DNA of 64,000 nucleotides from Actinomycetota bacterium (GTDB taxonomy: Bacteria; Actinomycetota; Actinomycetes; Actinomycetales; Dermatophilaceae): contig JAIUOP010000009.1 in the NCBI GenBank assembly GCA_020161815.1, positions 1-64,000 of the forward strand, written 5' to 3'. This document shows positions 33,861-44,187 of this stretch, one piece after another (positions within the stretch are counted from its first letter, which is position 1; each line of letters starts with the position of its first letter). The notes beneath the pieces were generated by a model. That model was given only the letters and a program-made list of their open reading frames with translations, did not search any database and was not told where the DNA came from. Position numbers and translations under genes: made by a program.

Positions 33861-36800
33861 ACCCCTTCGGCACACGAGCACCCGCCGGCTCACCGGCAGC
33901 AGCCCGGTCGGCCCGGCGCGGCCGCATCGCCTCCCTCACCGTCGTGGCCCTCGCGGCCACCTCCCTCGGGGTGGCCGCCGCCACCTCCCGCGGCTCGACC
34001 GTGCACGAGGCCGACCTCGGCGACGGCGGCATCTGGCTCACCAGCGACGCCCTGGCCAAGTTCGGGCGCCTCAACGTCCAGGCCGGCCAGCTCGACGCCG
34101 GCGTCTCGGCCGACGTCGAGCCGGGCTCGTCGATCGACGTCCTCCAGGACGGGGCAGCGATCCTCACGTGGAGCCGGGCGACCCAGCAGCTCCAGGCCCT
34201 CGACCCCAAGACGTCGACGACGACGTCCGCCACCGCGATCGTGCCCGCCCAGGCGGCCCCGACCGCGGGAGTGGCACCCACGAGCGTCGTGGACCTGCGC
34301 GGCGGCACCGTCGCCCTCGTCGAGGAGAAGTCCGGCAAGGTGTGGGCCCAGCGCGTCGACGACCGCGCCGGCATCACCGACCTGTCCAAGCTGGGCACCA
34401 CGAGCAAGCCGATCGCGACGGTGGGTGCCAATGCGGCCCTGGCCGTCGGCGAGGACGGCGCCGTCCACGTCGTGTCGGGTGCGAAGTCGACGATGACCAC
34501 GATCCGCCCCGGCGGCCAGGCCTTCGCCGCGCCGGTGACGACCGAGATCGGCCTCAAGGGCGCCGGCATCCAGGTCAGCGCCCTCGGCAAGGACTGGGTC
34601 GCCTACGACCCCACGACCGACCGGCTCGCCAGCGCCGGGAAGCCCGACGGGGTCAAGGCGGGCCTGGCCACCGATGGTGACCACGCGGCATACGGCCTCC
34701 TCCAGGTGCCCGGCCCGGCGGCGGACGCGGTCGCCATCGCCGGCACCGCGGCCGTGCGCATGATCCGCCTCGACGGCGACCCCGCGCCGGGCGGCATCGA
34801 GGTGCAGGAACGAGTCAACCGCAGCGCCGAGGTCCCGCACGTCGCGGCTCCGGTCGTGCTCAAGGGTTGTGTCCACGGCGCGTGGAACGAGGCCAACAAG
34901 GTCTTCTACGGCGCCAACTGCGGGGTCGCGAACCCGGTCCCGACCGGCACGATCGAGAACATCTCGGACAAGGCGATCCGCTCGGGCGTGAAGTTCCGCG
35001 TCAACCGCGGCGCCATCGTCCTCAACGACCTCGACAGCGGGGCCGCGTGGGACGTCGACCGCGACCAGCAGAAGAAGATCGACAACTGGGACGCGCTCAT
35101 CCCGCCGCCCCAGACCGAGAACGACAACGACAAGAAGGACAAGAACCTCGTCGACGACGCCGTCCTCGAGCAGCCGCCGACGGCGATGCCGGACAGCCTC
35201 ACGGTGCGCGCCGGCCGGACGAGCAAGCTGCACGTCCTCGACAACGACACCGATGTCGCCGGCTCGGTCCTGGCGATCGACCCCACGGACCTGTCCAAGC
35301 CCAGCGACGAGAAGGTGGGGACCTCGGTCGCGGCCGACGGCCAGACCGTCGACGTCACCGTGCCCGCCGGTCACAAGGACTCCTTCACGTTCACCTACAT
35401 GGTGGGCAACGGCAAGGCCAAGTCCGCGGCGACGACCGTGACCGTCGCCATCGTCGGTGACGAGGTCAACACCCCGCCGCGGCTGCGTGAGGGATCCAAG
35501 GACCTGGCCAGGTCCGCCTACCCGGTGCTCGCCGGGCGGCGCATCTCGCTGCCGGTCATCGGTGACTGGCGCGACGACCAGTCCGACACGGTCTCGGCCT
35601 CGGCGGCCGACGCCGGCTCGAGCGTCGACGGCCAGGGTCGGGTGGAGTACCTCTCCGGCATGGAGCCGGGGGTCGTCAGCGTCCCGTACACGGTCGACGA
35701 CGGGCAGGGCGGGACCACGCCTGGGTCGGTCGACGTCGAGGTCGTCGGTCCCCTCGACTCGCGCCCGCGCAACCCGGTCACGCAGCCGGACGTGATCCGC
35801 GGCGTGGTCGGCAAGCCGATCCAGGTCGAGCCGCTGTCCAATGACATCCCCGGGGCCGACCCGGGCGACCCCGAGGCCGAGATGCGGCTGGCCGGGGACG
35901 TGCAGCCGGTCGGCAACCTCACCGTCGACACCAACAAGGACACCGGGGTGGTCACCATCACCCCGGCGGCGGCGGGCACCTTCATCCTCTCGTATGCCGC
36001 GCAGGTCGGCAGCGGGGTTGCCCCCGGCCGGATCCGGATCGACGTCATCGGGGACCCGGACCCGAACGCACCCCCGATCGCGGTCTCCGATGCCGGCACC
36101 CTGCGCGGCCAGCTGTCGAGCATGGTCGACGTCCTGGCCAATGACTACAGCCCGCGGGCCGACGTCATGGTCACCCAGAGCGTGTCGGTGGAGTCCAGCA
36201 GCGCGTGGATCGAGGCCTCGATCTACCAGGGCCGCTGGGTGCGGCTGCGCTCCCTGGAGCCGGCGACCGGCGGGGACGGTTTCGCGCGCCCCGGGACGGT
36301 CAACTACTCCGTGAGTGACGGGACCCGGACCGCGAAGGGCCAGATCTCGGTCGTCCAGAAGGCGGTGACCCCGATCACCCCGGTCGTGCGCGACGACAAG
36401 GCCATCGTCCGCGAGGGCGACGCGGTCTCGATCCCGGTGCTCGACAACGACACCATGGCCGACGGCATCCCGCTGCGCCTGGACCCGCTGTCGGTCAAGG
36501 TCCTCGACGGACGGGAGCAGACCGCCTTCGCCTCCGACAACCTCATCCGGTTCGTCCCCACCGCGAGCGGGCTCACCGCCGACGACCACGTGACCATCGA
36601 GTACGCCGCCTACCCCGACGGCGACCCGCAGCGCGCCCAGACCGGTCGGGTCTCCGTCGCGGTGACGCCGCAGCCCACGACGGCCCGGCCCAACCAGGCC
36701 CCGGTCGCGCGCTCCTTCACCACGTCGGTCACCGCCGGGGACCCGCTGACCATCACGGTGCCCACCAGCGGAGTCGACCCCGACGGCGACACGGTGAGCA

Positions 36801-39800
36801 TCCGCGGGATCGTCGGCCGGGACGGTGGCGCCGTCAGCCTGAGGTACGGCCGGATCGTCTCCGTCGGACCGGACACGATCCGCTACGAGGCCTACCCGAC
36901 GGCGGCCGGCACCGAGGTCATCGACTACGAGGTCGCGGACCGCTTCGGTGAGCTGAGCCGCGCCTTCGTCCGGGTCGGCGTGGTGGCACCGGGCGACCCG
37001 CAGCCGCCGGTCGCGGTCGACGACACGGTGACCGCCGCCCCCGGCAAGACCGTGACCATCCCGGTCCTGCAGAACGACCTCATCGCGCGTGGTGACGTCG
37101 TCGACCTCACCCTCGGCGACACCGAGGGCTGGCGCGTCGACGAGGAGACGCGGATGGTCTCCACGGTCGTCCCGGAGGAGACCGCCCCGCTGCACCACAC
37201 GGTCTACACGATCGACAACGGCATGTTCGACCCGTCCCGCGCGAGCATCCTCGTGCGTGGCCGCAAGGACTTCCTGAACCCGCCGATCGCCAAGGACGAC
37301 ATGGCCAAGCCGGAGCCGGGCAAGGAGAGCGCCCTCGTCGACGTGCTCGCCAACGACTTCGACGTCGACTCCGACCCGGGCACCCTCAAGATCGCCCAGG
37401 TCCTCGGCGGGCAGGGCACCATCGTCCAGACGCCGGAGGGCCCGCGGGTGAGCGTGCCGATCAAGGGCTACGGCTACACCGTCCCCTATGTCGTCGAGGA
37501 CGTCGACGGGGCCCGCGCGATGGCGCTCGTCCACGTGCCCACCGGCTCGCGGGGCAAGCCGTACGTCCCCGAGGGCAGCCTCATCACGATGGACACCGAC
37601 TCCACCAAGAGCGTCGGCATCAACGACCACGTCAAGAGCCCGGCCGGACGCACCCTGGGCATCACCGCGGCCGGCACCCTGTCCGCCTCGCCGTCGGGCA
37701 GCCTCAGCGTCACCGAGGACGGCCCCAACGGCCTGACCCTGACGTCGAGCAATGGCTACGTCGGCCCCGGCGCGGTCACCCTCGAGGTCACCGACCAGAG
37801 CGCCGAGAACCAGGCCGAGGTCAACACTGCCTATGTCACCATCCCCGTCCAGGTCGGGCCGAAAGTCCCGCTGCTGCGGTGCCCGACCACCTCGATCACC
37901 CTGTATGCCGGTGGGCTGGGTCGCGAGCTCGACATCCCCACGCTGTGCCGGGCCTGGCTGCCCCAGGGCATGACCCTCGACGACGTCGAGTTCACCGCCT
38001 CGTGGAGCAAGGAGCCGAGCGGGGTCGACCTGCAGCTCGGCGGCACCGGCAAACGGACGGCGGCCCTGTCGGCCTCAGCCGGTGCGCCGAGCGGCGAGGG
38101 TGTCCTCACGATCGGCGTCAAGGGCGGCCAGACCAAGGGTGAGGTCACCGTCAAGGTCATCGGGGTCACGACCACCGATGGTGCCAAGGTCGAGACGCCG
38201 ATGCCTCCTCCTCGCCTGCGCCCGATGAGCATCGCCGGGCTCAAGGAGGGCGACTCCCAGACCGTCGATGTCGCGGCCTACCTCGACAGTCCCCTGGCCA
38301 AGCCGGCCTGCGCGGTGGAGGCCGCCTCGGTGACCGCCGGGCAGAACGTCACGGTGAGCACGAGTGGGTGCAAGGTCACCGTCACCGCCGGCAAGGCACC
38401 CTCCCTCACCGCCACGATCAGCGTCTTGGCGACCGACGGCCCGGGCCGCACGGCCAACGGCGTCATCGACGTCACCCTCCTCGGTCGGCCCTCCGCACCG
38501 ACGGCGGTCACGGCCCAGCCGGACCGTGAGGCCGGGGGCCGCGCCCGCGTCTCGTGGGTGGCGCCGACCTACGACGGCGGCACGCCCATCCGCACCTACA
38601 CGGTGAAGTGGACCGGGGGCTCGACCGGCCAGCTGGCCTGCACGGCCTCACCGTGCACGATCGAGGGTCTGACCAACGGCAAGGACTACACCTTCACCGT
38701 CACGGCGACCAATGCCGTCGGCGAGGGCGACCCCAGCCCGGTGAGCAATGTGGCCCGCCCCGACACCAAGCCGGGCCCGGTCGGCGGGGTCGCCATGGCC
38801 GCACGCGGCGACGGCCAGCTCACGGTCTCGTGGACCGCCCCGGACAACAAGGGCAGCCAGATCAGCAAGTACACCGTCCGCCTCGTGGCCGCCGACGGGT
38901 CGTCGGCGAAGACCGTCGACGTCGCGGCCCCGGCCATGAGCGCCGTCGTCGGGGGGCTCAACAACGAGGTCCAGTACAACGTCTCGGTCCAGGCGTGGAA
39001 CGAGGTCGGCGCCGGTCCCTTCGGGCCCGCGGTGACGATGCAGTCGGCGGGCACGCCCCCGGCGGTCGCCGCGCCCCGGCTCACCCCGGGCGGGCTCGGC
39101 CCGACCGCCGACCTCACGACCGTCGACATCGCCTGGACGGCCACCCGCCCGAACGGGCCGCCGCTCACGGGGTACACGGTCTACAAGAGCACCGGAGGTG
39201 GCGCCTTCGCCGCGCTGGCGACGGTGTCGGCCAACACCTTCACGCTGCGTGACCAGGTGAGCGTCAACGGCAGCCAGTACCGCTATGTCGTGACCGCGAC
39301 CAATGGTGCGGGGATCGAGTCTCCCAAGGCCGATGCCTCCTCGTTCACGGCCATCGGTCAGCCGGCCACGCCGACGGTGGCGGCCTCGACCCCGAACCCG
39401 GACAAGACCGCCACCCTCGTGGTGTCCCTGGGCAACCCGCACTCGACGGGCTATGCCTCGGTCCGGTGGAGCTCCTCCGCCGGCGGCAGCGGCACGGTGG
39501 GCTGCTCCGCGAGCAACTGCCCGGCGGGTGGACAGCTGACGATCCGGACCGGCCAGCTCAGCACGGTCAACCAGACCTTCACCGTGGTGGCCAACAACGG
39601 CAGCCAGGACTCCGCCAGCGCCTCGGCCCAGGCCCATCCGTTCGGGCCGACGCCGACGCCGACGGACAACGGCTCGAGCGCCAGCGGGCAGAACCTCAAC
39701 TTCCGCTGGAACCTGCCGACCGACGGCCGTCCGATCACGGCGGTGGAGGTCCAGGGTGACTTCACGCCGTCCTGGGGCAGTGCGGTCACGAGCTTCTCGC

Positions 39801-40213
39801 GCACCGGGGCCTGGGACACGCCATACACCATCCGCGTGCGGGCCCAGTCCGCGGCGGGCTGGAGCAACTGGTCGAACAACATCACCACCCGGACGGGGCT
39901 GCCCACGCCCATCATCAACCTCAGCCACGGCGGGAAGATCTCGAACCGTCTCGACCAGGGGTGTGACCCGGTGTCGCCGTGCTACTACCCGAGGGTGTCG
40001 ATCAGCAACTTCCTCGGCCAGGCGAACTGCAGCTACTTCGCCAACTCGGTGTCTGCCGGGTACAACGACGTCTCCGACTCGTGGTCGATGGCCGATGGTG
40101 GGACGTGGACCGACACCAACTACTTCGGCTACATCACGTACCCGCAGGTGCGGGTGACGTGCAACAGTGCAAAGCAGTCGCTGACCAGGACGTTCAACTG
40201 GCAGAACCCCTAG
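33857..40213 (+). CDS. Giant Ig-like / fibronectin type III surface protein
   Basis: 2118 residues. A basic N-terminus and membrane helix (about 20-45, IASLTVVALAATSLGVAAAT) imply a membrane-anchored outer protein. Residues 50-430 form a beta-rich head. From about 450 to 1200 Ig/cadherin-like repeats recur, each marked by VL-x-ND (VLDNDTDVAG, VLANDYSPRA, VLDNDTMADG, VLQNDLIARG, VLANDFDVDS). From about 1550 to 1830 are three Fn3 domains (ARVSWVAPTYDGGTPIRTYT, LTVSWTAPDNKGSQISKYTV, IAWTATRPNGPPLTGYTVYK). No LPxTG sorting signal is seen. GTG 33857 overlaps the upstream stop. Likely the effector or adhesin of the cluster (Fn3 in PFNA). Confidence 0.9.
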   Translation: MNPFGTRAPAGSPAAARSARRGRIASLTVVALAATSLGVAAATSRGSTVHEADLGDGGIWLTSDALAKFGRLNVQAGQLDAGVSADVEPGSSIDVLQDGAAILTWSRATQQLQALDPKTSTTTSATAIVPAQAAPTAGVAPTSVVDLRGGTVALVEEKSGKVWAQRVDDRAGITDLSKLGTTSKPIATVGANAALAVGEDGAVHVVSGAKSTMTTIRPGGQAFAAPVTTEIGLKGAGIQVSALGKDWVAYDPTTDRLASAGKPDGVKAGLATDGDHAAYGLLQVPGPAADAVAIAGTAAVRMIRLDGDPAPGGIEVQERVNRSAEVPHVAAPVVLKGCVHGAWNEANKVFYGANCGVANPVPTGTIENISDKAIRSGVKFRVNRGAIVLNDLDSGAAWDVDRDQQKKIDNWDALIPPPQTENDNDKKDKNLVDDAVLEQPPTAMPDSLTVRAGRTSKLHVLDNDTDVAGSVLAIDPTDLSKPSDEKVGTSVAADGQTVDVTVPAGHKDSFTFTYMVGNGKAKSAATTVTVAIVGDEVNTPPRLREGSKDLARSAYPVLAGRRISLPVIGDWRDDQSDTVSASAADAGSSVDGQGRVEYLSGMEPGVVSVPYTVDDGQGGTTPGSVDVEVVGPLDSRPRNPVTQPDVIRGVVGKPIQVEPLSNDIPGADPGDPEAEMRLAGDVQPVGNLTVDTNKDTGVVTITPAAAGTFILSYAAQVGSGVAPGRIRIDVIGDPDPNAPPIAVSDAGTLRGQLSSMVDVLANDYSPRADVMVTQSVSVESSSAWIEASIYQGRWVRLRSLEPATGGDGFARPGTVNYSVSDGTRTAKGQISVVQKAVTPITPVVRDDKAIVREGDAVSIPVLDNDTMADGIPLRLDPLSVKVLDGREQTAFASDNLIRFVPTASGLTADDHVTIEYAAYPDGDPQRAQTGRVSVAVTPQPTTARPNQAPVARSFTTSVTAGDPLTITVPTSGVDPDGDTVSIRGIVGRDGGAVSLRYGRIVSVGPDTIRYEAYPTAAGTEVIDYEVADRFGELSRAFVRVGVVAPGDPQPPVAVDDTVTAAPGKTVTIPVLQNDLIARGDVVDLTLGDTEGWRVDEETRMVSTVVPEETAPLHHTVYTIDNGMFDPSRASILVRGRKDFLNPPIAKDDMAKPEPGKESALVDVLANDFDVDSDPGTLKIAQVLGGQGTIVQTPEGPRVSVPIKGYGYTVPYVVEDVDGARAMALVHVPTGSRGKPYVPEGSLITMDTDSTKSVGINDHVKSPAGRTLGITAAGTLSASPSGSLSVTEDGPNGLTLTSSNGYVGPGAVTLEVTDQSAENQAEVNTAYVTIPVQVGPKVPLLRCPTTSITLYAGGLGRELDIPTLCRAWLPQGMTLDDVEFTASWSKEPSGVDLQLGGTGKRTAALSASAGAPSGEGVLTIGVKGGQTKGEVTVKVIGVTTTDGAKVETPMPPPRLRPMSIAGLKEGDSQTVDVAAYLDSPLAKPACAVEAASVTAGQNVTVSTSGCKVTVTAGKAPSLTATISVLATDGPGRTANGVIDVTLLGRPSAPTAVTAQPDREAGGRARVSWVAPTYDGGTPIRTYTVKWTGGSTGQLACTASPCTIEGLTNGKDYTFTVTATNAVGEGDPSPVSNVARPDTKPGPVGGVAMAARGDGQLTVSWTAPDNKGSQISKYTVRLVAADGSSAKTVDVAAPAMSAVVGGLNNEVQYNVSVQAWNEVGAGPFGPAVTMQSAGTPPAVAAPRLTPGGLGPTADLTTVDIAWTATRPNGPPLTGYTVYKSTGGGAFAALATVSANTFTLRDQVSVNGSQYRYVVTATNGAGIESPKADASSFTAIGQPATPTVAASTPNPDKTATLVVSLGNPHSTGYASVRWSSSAGGSGTVGCSASNCPAGGQLTIRTGQLSTVNQTFTVVANNGSQDSASASAQAHPFGPTPTPTDNGSSASGQNLNFRWNLPTDGRPITAVEVQGDFTPSWGSAVTSFSRTGAWDTPYTIRVRAQSAAGWSNWSNNITTRTGLPTPIINLSHGGKISNRLDQGCDPVSPCYYPRVSISNFLGQANCSYFANSVSAGYNDVSDSWSMADGGTWTDTNYFGYITYPQVRVTCNSAKQSLTRTFNWQNP

Positions 40214-40320
40214 GACGCGGCCCGTCCAGCCCGCCCGCGGTGACCCGGATTGCCCTCGGCCTCACCGCGGGCGAGACTGGAGAGGTTGTCCTGTCGTCCC
40301 GAGGGAGAGGAACCGAGCGC

Positions 40321-41256
<936 letters not shown>

Positions 41257-41261
41257 CCCCC

Positions 41262-42032
41262 ATGGCCGGCGCGATGGGGCGGTGCACCTCTTGCGGCTTC
41301 GAGCCGTCCTATCCGACCAAGTCGTGCCCGCAGTGCGCCGGCGTCGTCTCGGCCCGCGCGCCGGTGGCCAGCATGCCGGCTCCGGAGGTTTCGCCCACCC
41401 CTGAGGGTGGTCCAACCACCCCTGACGGTATGCCGTCCGCTGACCGTACGATGCGGCGCCCCGACCTCGCGGGGGCGCCGCCGCCCCCGCCGACGGGCGT
41501 GCCCACGGCATACCCACCCCCTCCGGGGATGGCGGGCGGTCCGGTGAGCACCCTGCCCGGAGCGCCGGTGTCGCTCGGTTCCCGCCTGCTGGCCGCCCTG
41601 GTCGACCTGCTCCTCGCCTGGCTGCCCGTCGGCGTCCTCACGGCGGTCGCCCTCGTGCTCGCGCCCAAACCCGGCAGCATCCTGTGGATCGTCCTCAACG
41701 TGCTCACGCTCGTGGTCCTGCTGCTCGGCGCGGCCCTGGTCGTCGTGCCGCTCGGGCGGACCGGCTCGACCGTCGGCAAGGCGCTCCTGGGGGTGCGGGT
41801 CGTCGACGTGCGCACGGGCGGGACGATCGGGGTCGGGCGGGCCTTCCTGCGCCAGCTCGTGTGGGGACTGCTCGGCGCGCCCTGCTACCTGGGCTACCTG
41901 ATGTACTTCACCGATCGCTCGGGTCGGCAGCGGGCGCTGCACGAGCAGGCCGCCTCGAGCGTGACGACGGCCGTGCCCCGGCAGGGCTTCGGCGCGGCCC
42001 TGGGGCAGGCCTTCGGCGCATTCCGCCGCTGA
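41262..42032 (+). CDS. RDD-family membrane protein with N-terminal zinc ribbon
   Basis: 256 residues. A zinc ribbon (CTSCGFEPSYPTKSCPQCAG) is followed by a Pro-rich linker (30-100) and an RDD domain: LGSRLLAALVDLLLAWLPVG with the Arg-Asp pair, GRTGSTVGKALLGVRVVDVR and a C-terminal ALHEQAASSVTTAV. RDD proteins are small membrane proteins, some acting as ion antiporters. The zinc ribbon is shared with its neighbour. ATG 41262 follows 5 bp after the preceding stop. The linker has GGTATGCCGTCCGCTG (41429-41444) embedded. Confidence 0.9.
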   Translation: MAGAMGRCTSCGFEPSYPTKSCPQCAGVVSARAPVASMPAPEVSPTPEGGPTTPDGMPSADRTMRRPDLAGAPPPPPTGVPTAYPPPPGMAGGPVSTLPGAPVSLGSRLLAALVDLLLAWLPVGVLTAVALVLAPKPGSILWIVLNVLTLVVLLLGAALVVVPLGRTGSTVGKALLGVRVVDVRTGGTIGVGRAFLRQLVWGLLGAPCYLGYLMYFTDRSGRQRALHEQAASSVTTAVPRQGFGAALGQAFGAFRR

Positions 42033-42063
42033 GAGCCGCCAGGGCGAAGGCCCCCCGAGGTGA

Positions 42064-42103
42064 CTTTGCCCCGGGGCGCCTCGACGGGCGTCCCGGGGCA
42101 AAG
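42064..42103. terminator. Convergent terminator hairpin, CTTTGCCC family copy 1
   Basis: CTTTGCCCCGGGGCGCC (42064-42080) pairs with GGCGTCCCGGGGCAAAG (42087-42103), with one G-T wobble. It separates the rightward RDD gene from the leftward ino1. The stem resembles hairpins at 49686 and 58397. Confidence 0.8.
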
Positions 42104-42132
42104 ACCTGGGCGGGCAGTGCCGCAGAGCGGGG

Positions 42133-43224
42133 TCAGCGCTCCTCGGTGCCGGCGATGAAGGCCTCGAGGCGGCGGCGGCCCTCGGTGTCCTCACGCTGCT
42201 CCGGCGGGGACTTCATCAGGTAGGACGAGGCCGACAGCAGGGCGCCGCCGATGCCGCGGTCCTTGGCGATCTTCGCCGCGCGGATCGCGTCGATGATGAT
42301 GCCGGCGGAGTTGGGGGAGTCCCAGACCTCGAGCTTGTACTCCAGGTTCAGCGGCACGTCACCGAAGGCGCGGCCCTCCAACCGGACATAGGCCCACTTG
42401 CGGTCATCGAGCCAGGCGACGTAGTCGGACGGGCCGATGTGGACGTTCTTGTCGTCGATCTTGCCGGCGAGCGAGCCCTCGAGGTTGCTCGTGACGGCCT
42501 GGGTCTTGGAGACCTTCTTGGACTCCAGGCGCTCGCGCTCGAGCATGTTCTTGAAGTCCATGTTGCCGCCGACGTTGAGCTGGTAGGTCCGGTCCAGCGC
42601 CACGCCGCGGTCCTCGAAGAGCTTGGCCATGACCCGGTGGGTGATGGTCGCGCCGACCTGGGACTTGATGTCGTCGCCGATGATCGGCACGCCGGCCGCC
42701 TCGAACTTCGCCGCCCACTCGGGGTCGCTGGCGATGAAGACCGGCAGCGCGTTGACGAAGGCCACGCCGGCGTCGATCGCGCACTGCGCATAGAACTTGT
42801 CGGCCTCCTCCGAGCCCACCGGCAGGTAGGACACGAGCACGTCGACCTTGGCGTCCTTGAGGGCCTGGACGACGTCGACCGGCTCGGCGGCGGACTCGTC
42901 GATGGTCATCCGGTAGTACTTGCCGAGCCCGTCGAGGGTGTGGCCGCGCTGCACGGTGACGCCGCTCGTCGGGACCTCGCAGATCCTGATCGTGTTGTTC
43001 TCGGAGGCGTTGATCGCCTCGGCGAGGTCCTTGCCGACCTTCTTGTCGTCGACGTCGAACGCGGCGACGAACTCGACGTCGCGCACGTGGTAGTCGCCGA
43101 AGGTCACGTGCATGAGCCCGGGCACGGTGCTCTGCGGGTCAGCGTCGCGGTAGTAGTGGACGCCCTGGACGAGGCTGCTCGCACAGTTCCCGACGCCCAC
43201 GATGGCAGCGCGGATGGTGGCCAT
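42133..43224 (-). CDS. ino1: Inositol-3-phosphate synthase
   Basis: NAD-dependent enzyme converting glucose 6-phosphate to myo-inositol 1-phosphate, feeding phosphatidylinositol and mycothiol synthesis. The 363-residue actinobacterial-type product begins [20 protein letters not shown] (Rossmann GxGxxxS) and contains [38 protein letters not shown] and [20 protein letters not shown], the family signature. It lies 110 bp downstream of a PadR-type regulator on the same strand. Confidence 0.97.
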   Translation of the reverse strand: MATIRAAIVGVGNCASSLVQGVHYYRDADPQSTVPGLMHVTFGDYHVRDVEFVAAFDVDDKKVGKDLAEAINASENNTIRICEVPTSGVTVQRGHTLDGLGKYYRMTIDESAAEPVDVVQALKDAKVDVLVSYLPVGSEEADKFYAQCAIDAGVAFVNALPVFIASDPEWAAKFEAAGVPIIGDDIKSQVGATITHRVMAKLFEDRGVALDRTYQLNVGGNMDFKNMLERERLESKKVSKTQAVTSNLEGSLAGKIDDKNVHIGPSDYVAWLDDRKWAYVRLEGRAFGDVPLNLEYKLEVWDSPNSAGIIIDAIRAAKIAKDRGIGGALLSASSYLMKSPPEQREDTEGRRRLEAFIAGTEER

Positions 43225-43334
43225 GTGCGGTTCTCCTTGAAGGGTTGGGGGTTGGTGGGGTGTTGCGGCTTGCGTCCCGCCGGTGGTGATCCCGTATGCC
43301 GCGGGCTCACCTCCCAGCGGGTGTCCGGCCTCGC

Positions 43335-43895
43335 CTAGGGCTGGGGTCCGGGGTCCTGGGGGTGTCGGCGCTCGGCGTCGATGAGCTCACTGAGCCACCG
43401 GACCTCGCGCTCGGCGCTCTCCTCGCCGTGGCGGGCGAGCGCGCTGCTCCACTGGTCGGCGCGGTCGCGGCGGCGGGCCCGGTCGGCGCGGGCGGCGTCG
43501 AGACGGGCCTGGAGCTGGTGCCGGCGCCCCTCGAGGATGAGGCGGCGCACCTCGGACTCGGTCCGGGCGAAGAAGGCCATCCGGACCTCGAAGGTGTCGT
43601 CGTCGGCGGTGTCGGCCCCGGCGCGCGAGACCAGCTCCTCGAACGCCTCCTTGCCGTCGGCGGTGAGCTCGTAGCTGATCCGGGGGCGGGCCGAGGGGGT
43701 CGCAGCCTCGCCGCTCTGGGCGATGAGGCCCCGGGTGAGAAGCCCCTTGAGGGCCGGGTAGAGCGAGCCGTAGGACAGGGCACGGAAGGGGCCGAGCGCG
43801 CTGTTGAGGCGTCGGCGCAGGTCATAGCCGTGGCTGGGCCCCTCGTGGAGCAGGCCGAGGATCGCGAAGTCGAGCAGCTCGGAACGACGTGACAC
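43335..43895 (-). CDS. PadR-family transcriptional regulator
   Basis: 186 residues with the PadR winged helix at the N-terminus ([20 protein letters not shown], then [20 protein letters not shown]) and a C-terminal coiled-coil dimerisation helix rich in Arg/Glu ([13 protein letters not shown]). GTG 43895 was chosen for the strong GGAAGGAG about 7 nt upstream and the family-typical start. It precedes ino1 and is divergent from the penicillin-binding protein gene, as in mycobacteria. Two palindromes in the divergent gap are probable operators. The effector is unknown. Confidence 0.92.
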   Translation of the reverse strand: MSRRSELLDFAILGLLHEGPSHGYDLRRRLNSALGPFRALSYGSLYPALKGLLTRGLIAQSGEAATPSARPRISYELTADGKEAFEELVSRAGADTADDDTFEVRMAFFARTESEVRRLILEGRRHQLQARLDAARADRARRRDRADQWSSALARHGEESAEREVRWLSELIDAERRHPQDPGPQP

Positions 43896-43996
43896 CAGCG
43901 GCTCCTTCCGATCGGGCTCGTCGAGGGGGCGTGCGTGGTCGGCTCGGCCCCGGCGTGACCGGTGGCTTCCACGGGAGGGGAGCACCCGGCATACAC

Positions 43997-44017
43997 TGAC
44001 AAAGTCGAGGTTTGTCA
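43997..44017. promoter_or_regulatory. Inverted repeat TGACAAA-N7-TTTGTCA in padR-pbp region
   Basis: Perfect 7-bp arms (43997-44003 and 44011-44017), 100-120 bp upstream of the padR start. A candidate regulator site or -35 region. Confidence 0.45.
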
Positions 44018-44034
44018 CGTCACTGTACGCCATG

Positions 44035-44053
44035 ATGTATCGCCGCGATACAT
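44035..44053. promoter_or_regulatory. Probable PadR operator, perfect 19-bp palindrome
   Basis: ATGTATCGC-C-GCGATACAT (44035-44053) is a perfect palindrome with ATGTAT/ATACAT ends, the arm sequence typical of PadR-family operators. It sits between padR and the penicillin-binding protein gene. Control of both directions is inferred. Confidence 0.6.
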
Positions 44054-44187
44054 TTGGCCGCCGGGCGCACGACCACAGGTCCGTCACCGTGCGTGCAGGT
44101 GACCCACAGATCGGCGCGTCATACTGGATGACGGTCACGGACCGCTGCCCACGCACCGGACCTCCTGCCCCCGACCGGAAGACCCCC

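Noticed and set aside
31014..33893. 959-residue leftward open frame over the transglutaminase-like gene
   Set aside because: Antisense shadow; Gly/Asp/Glu/Arg repeats without motif, while the forward frame has helices and a recognisable core.
33890..37630. 1246-residue leftward open frame inside the giant Ig/Fn3 gene
   Set aside because: Antisense shadow with His/Asp/Arg/Val-rich low-complexity sequence and no domain; the forward frame has clear repeats.
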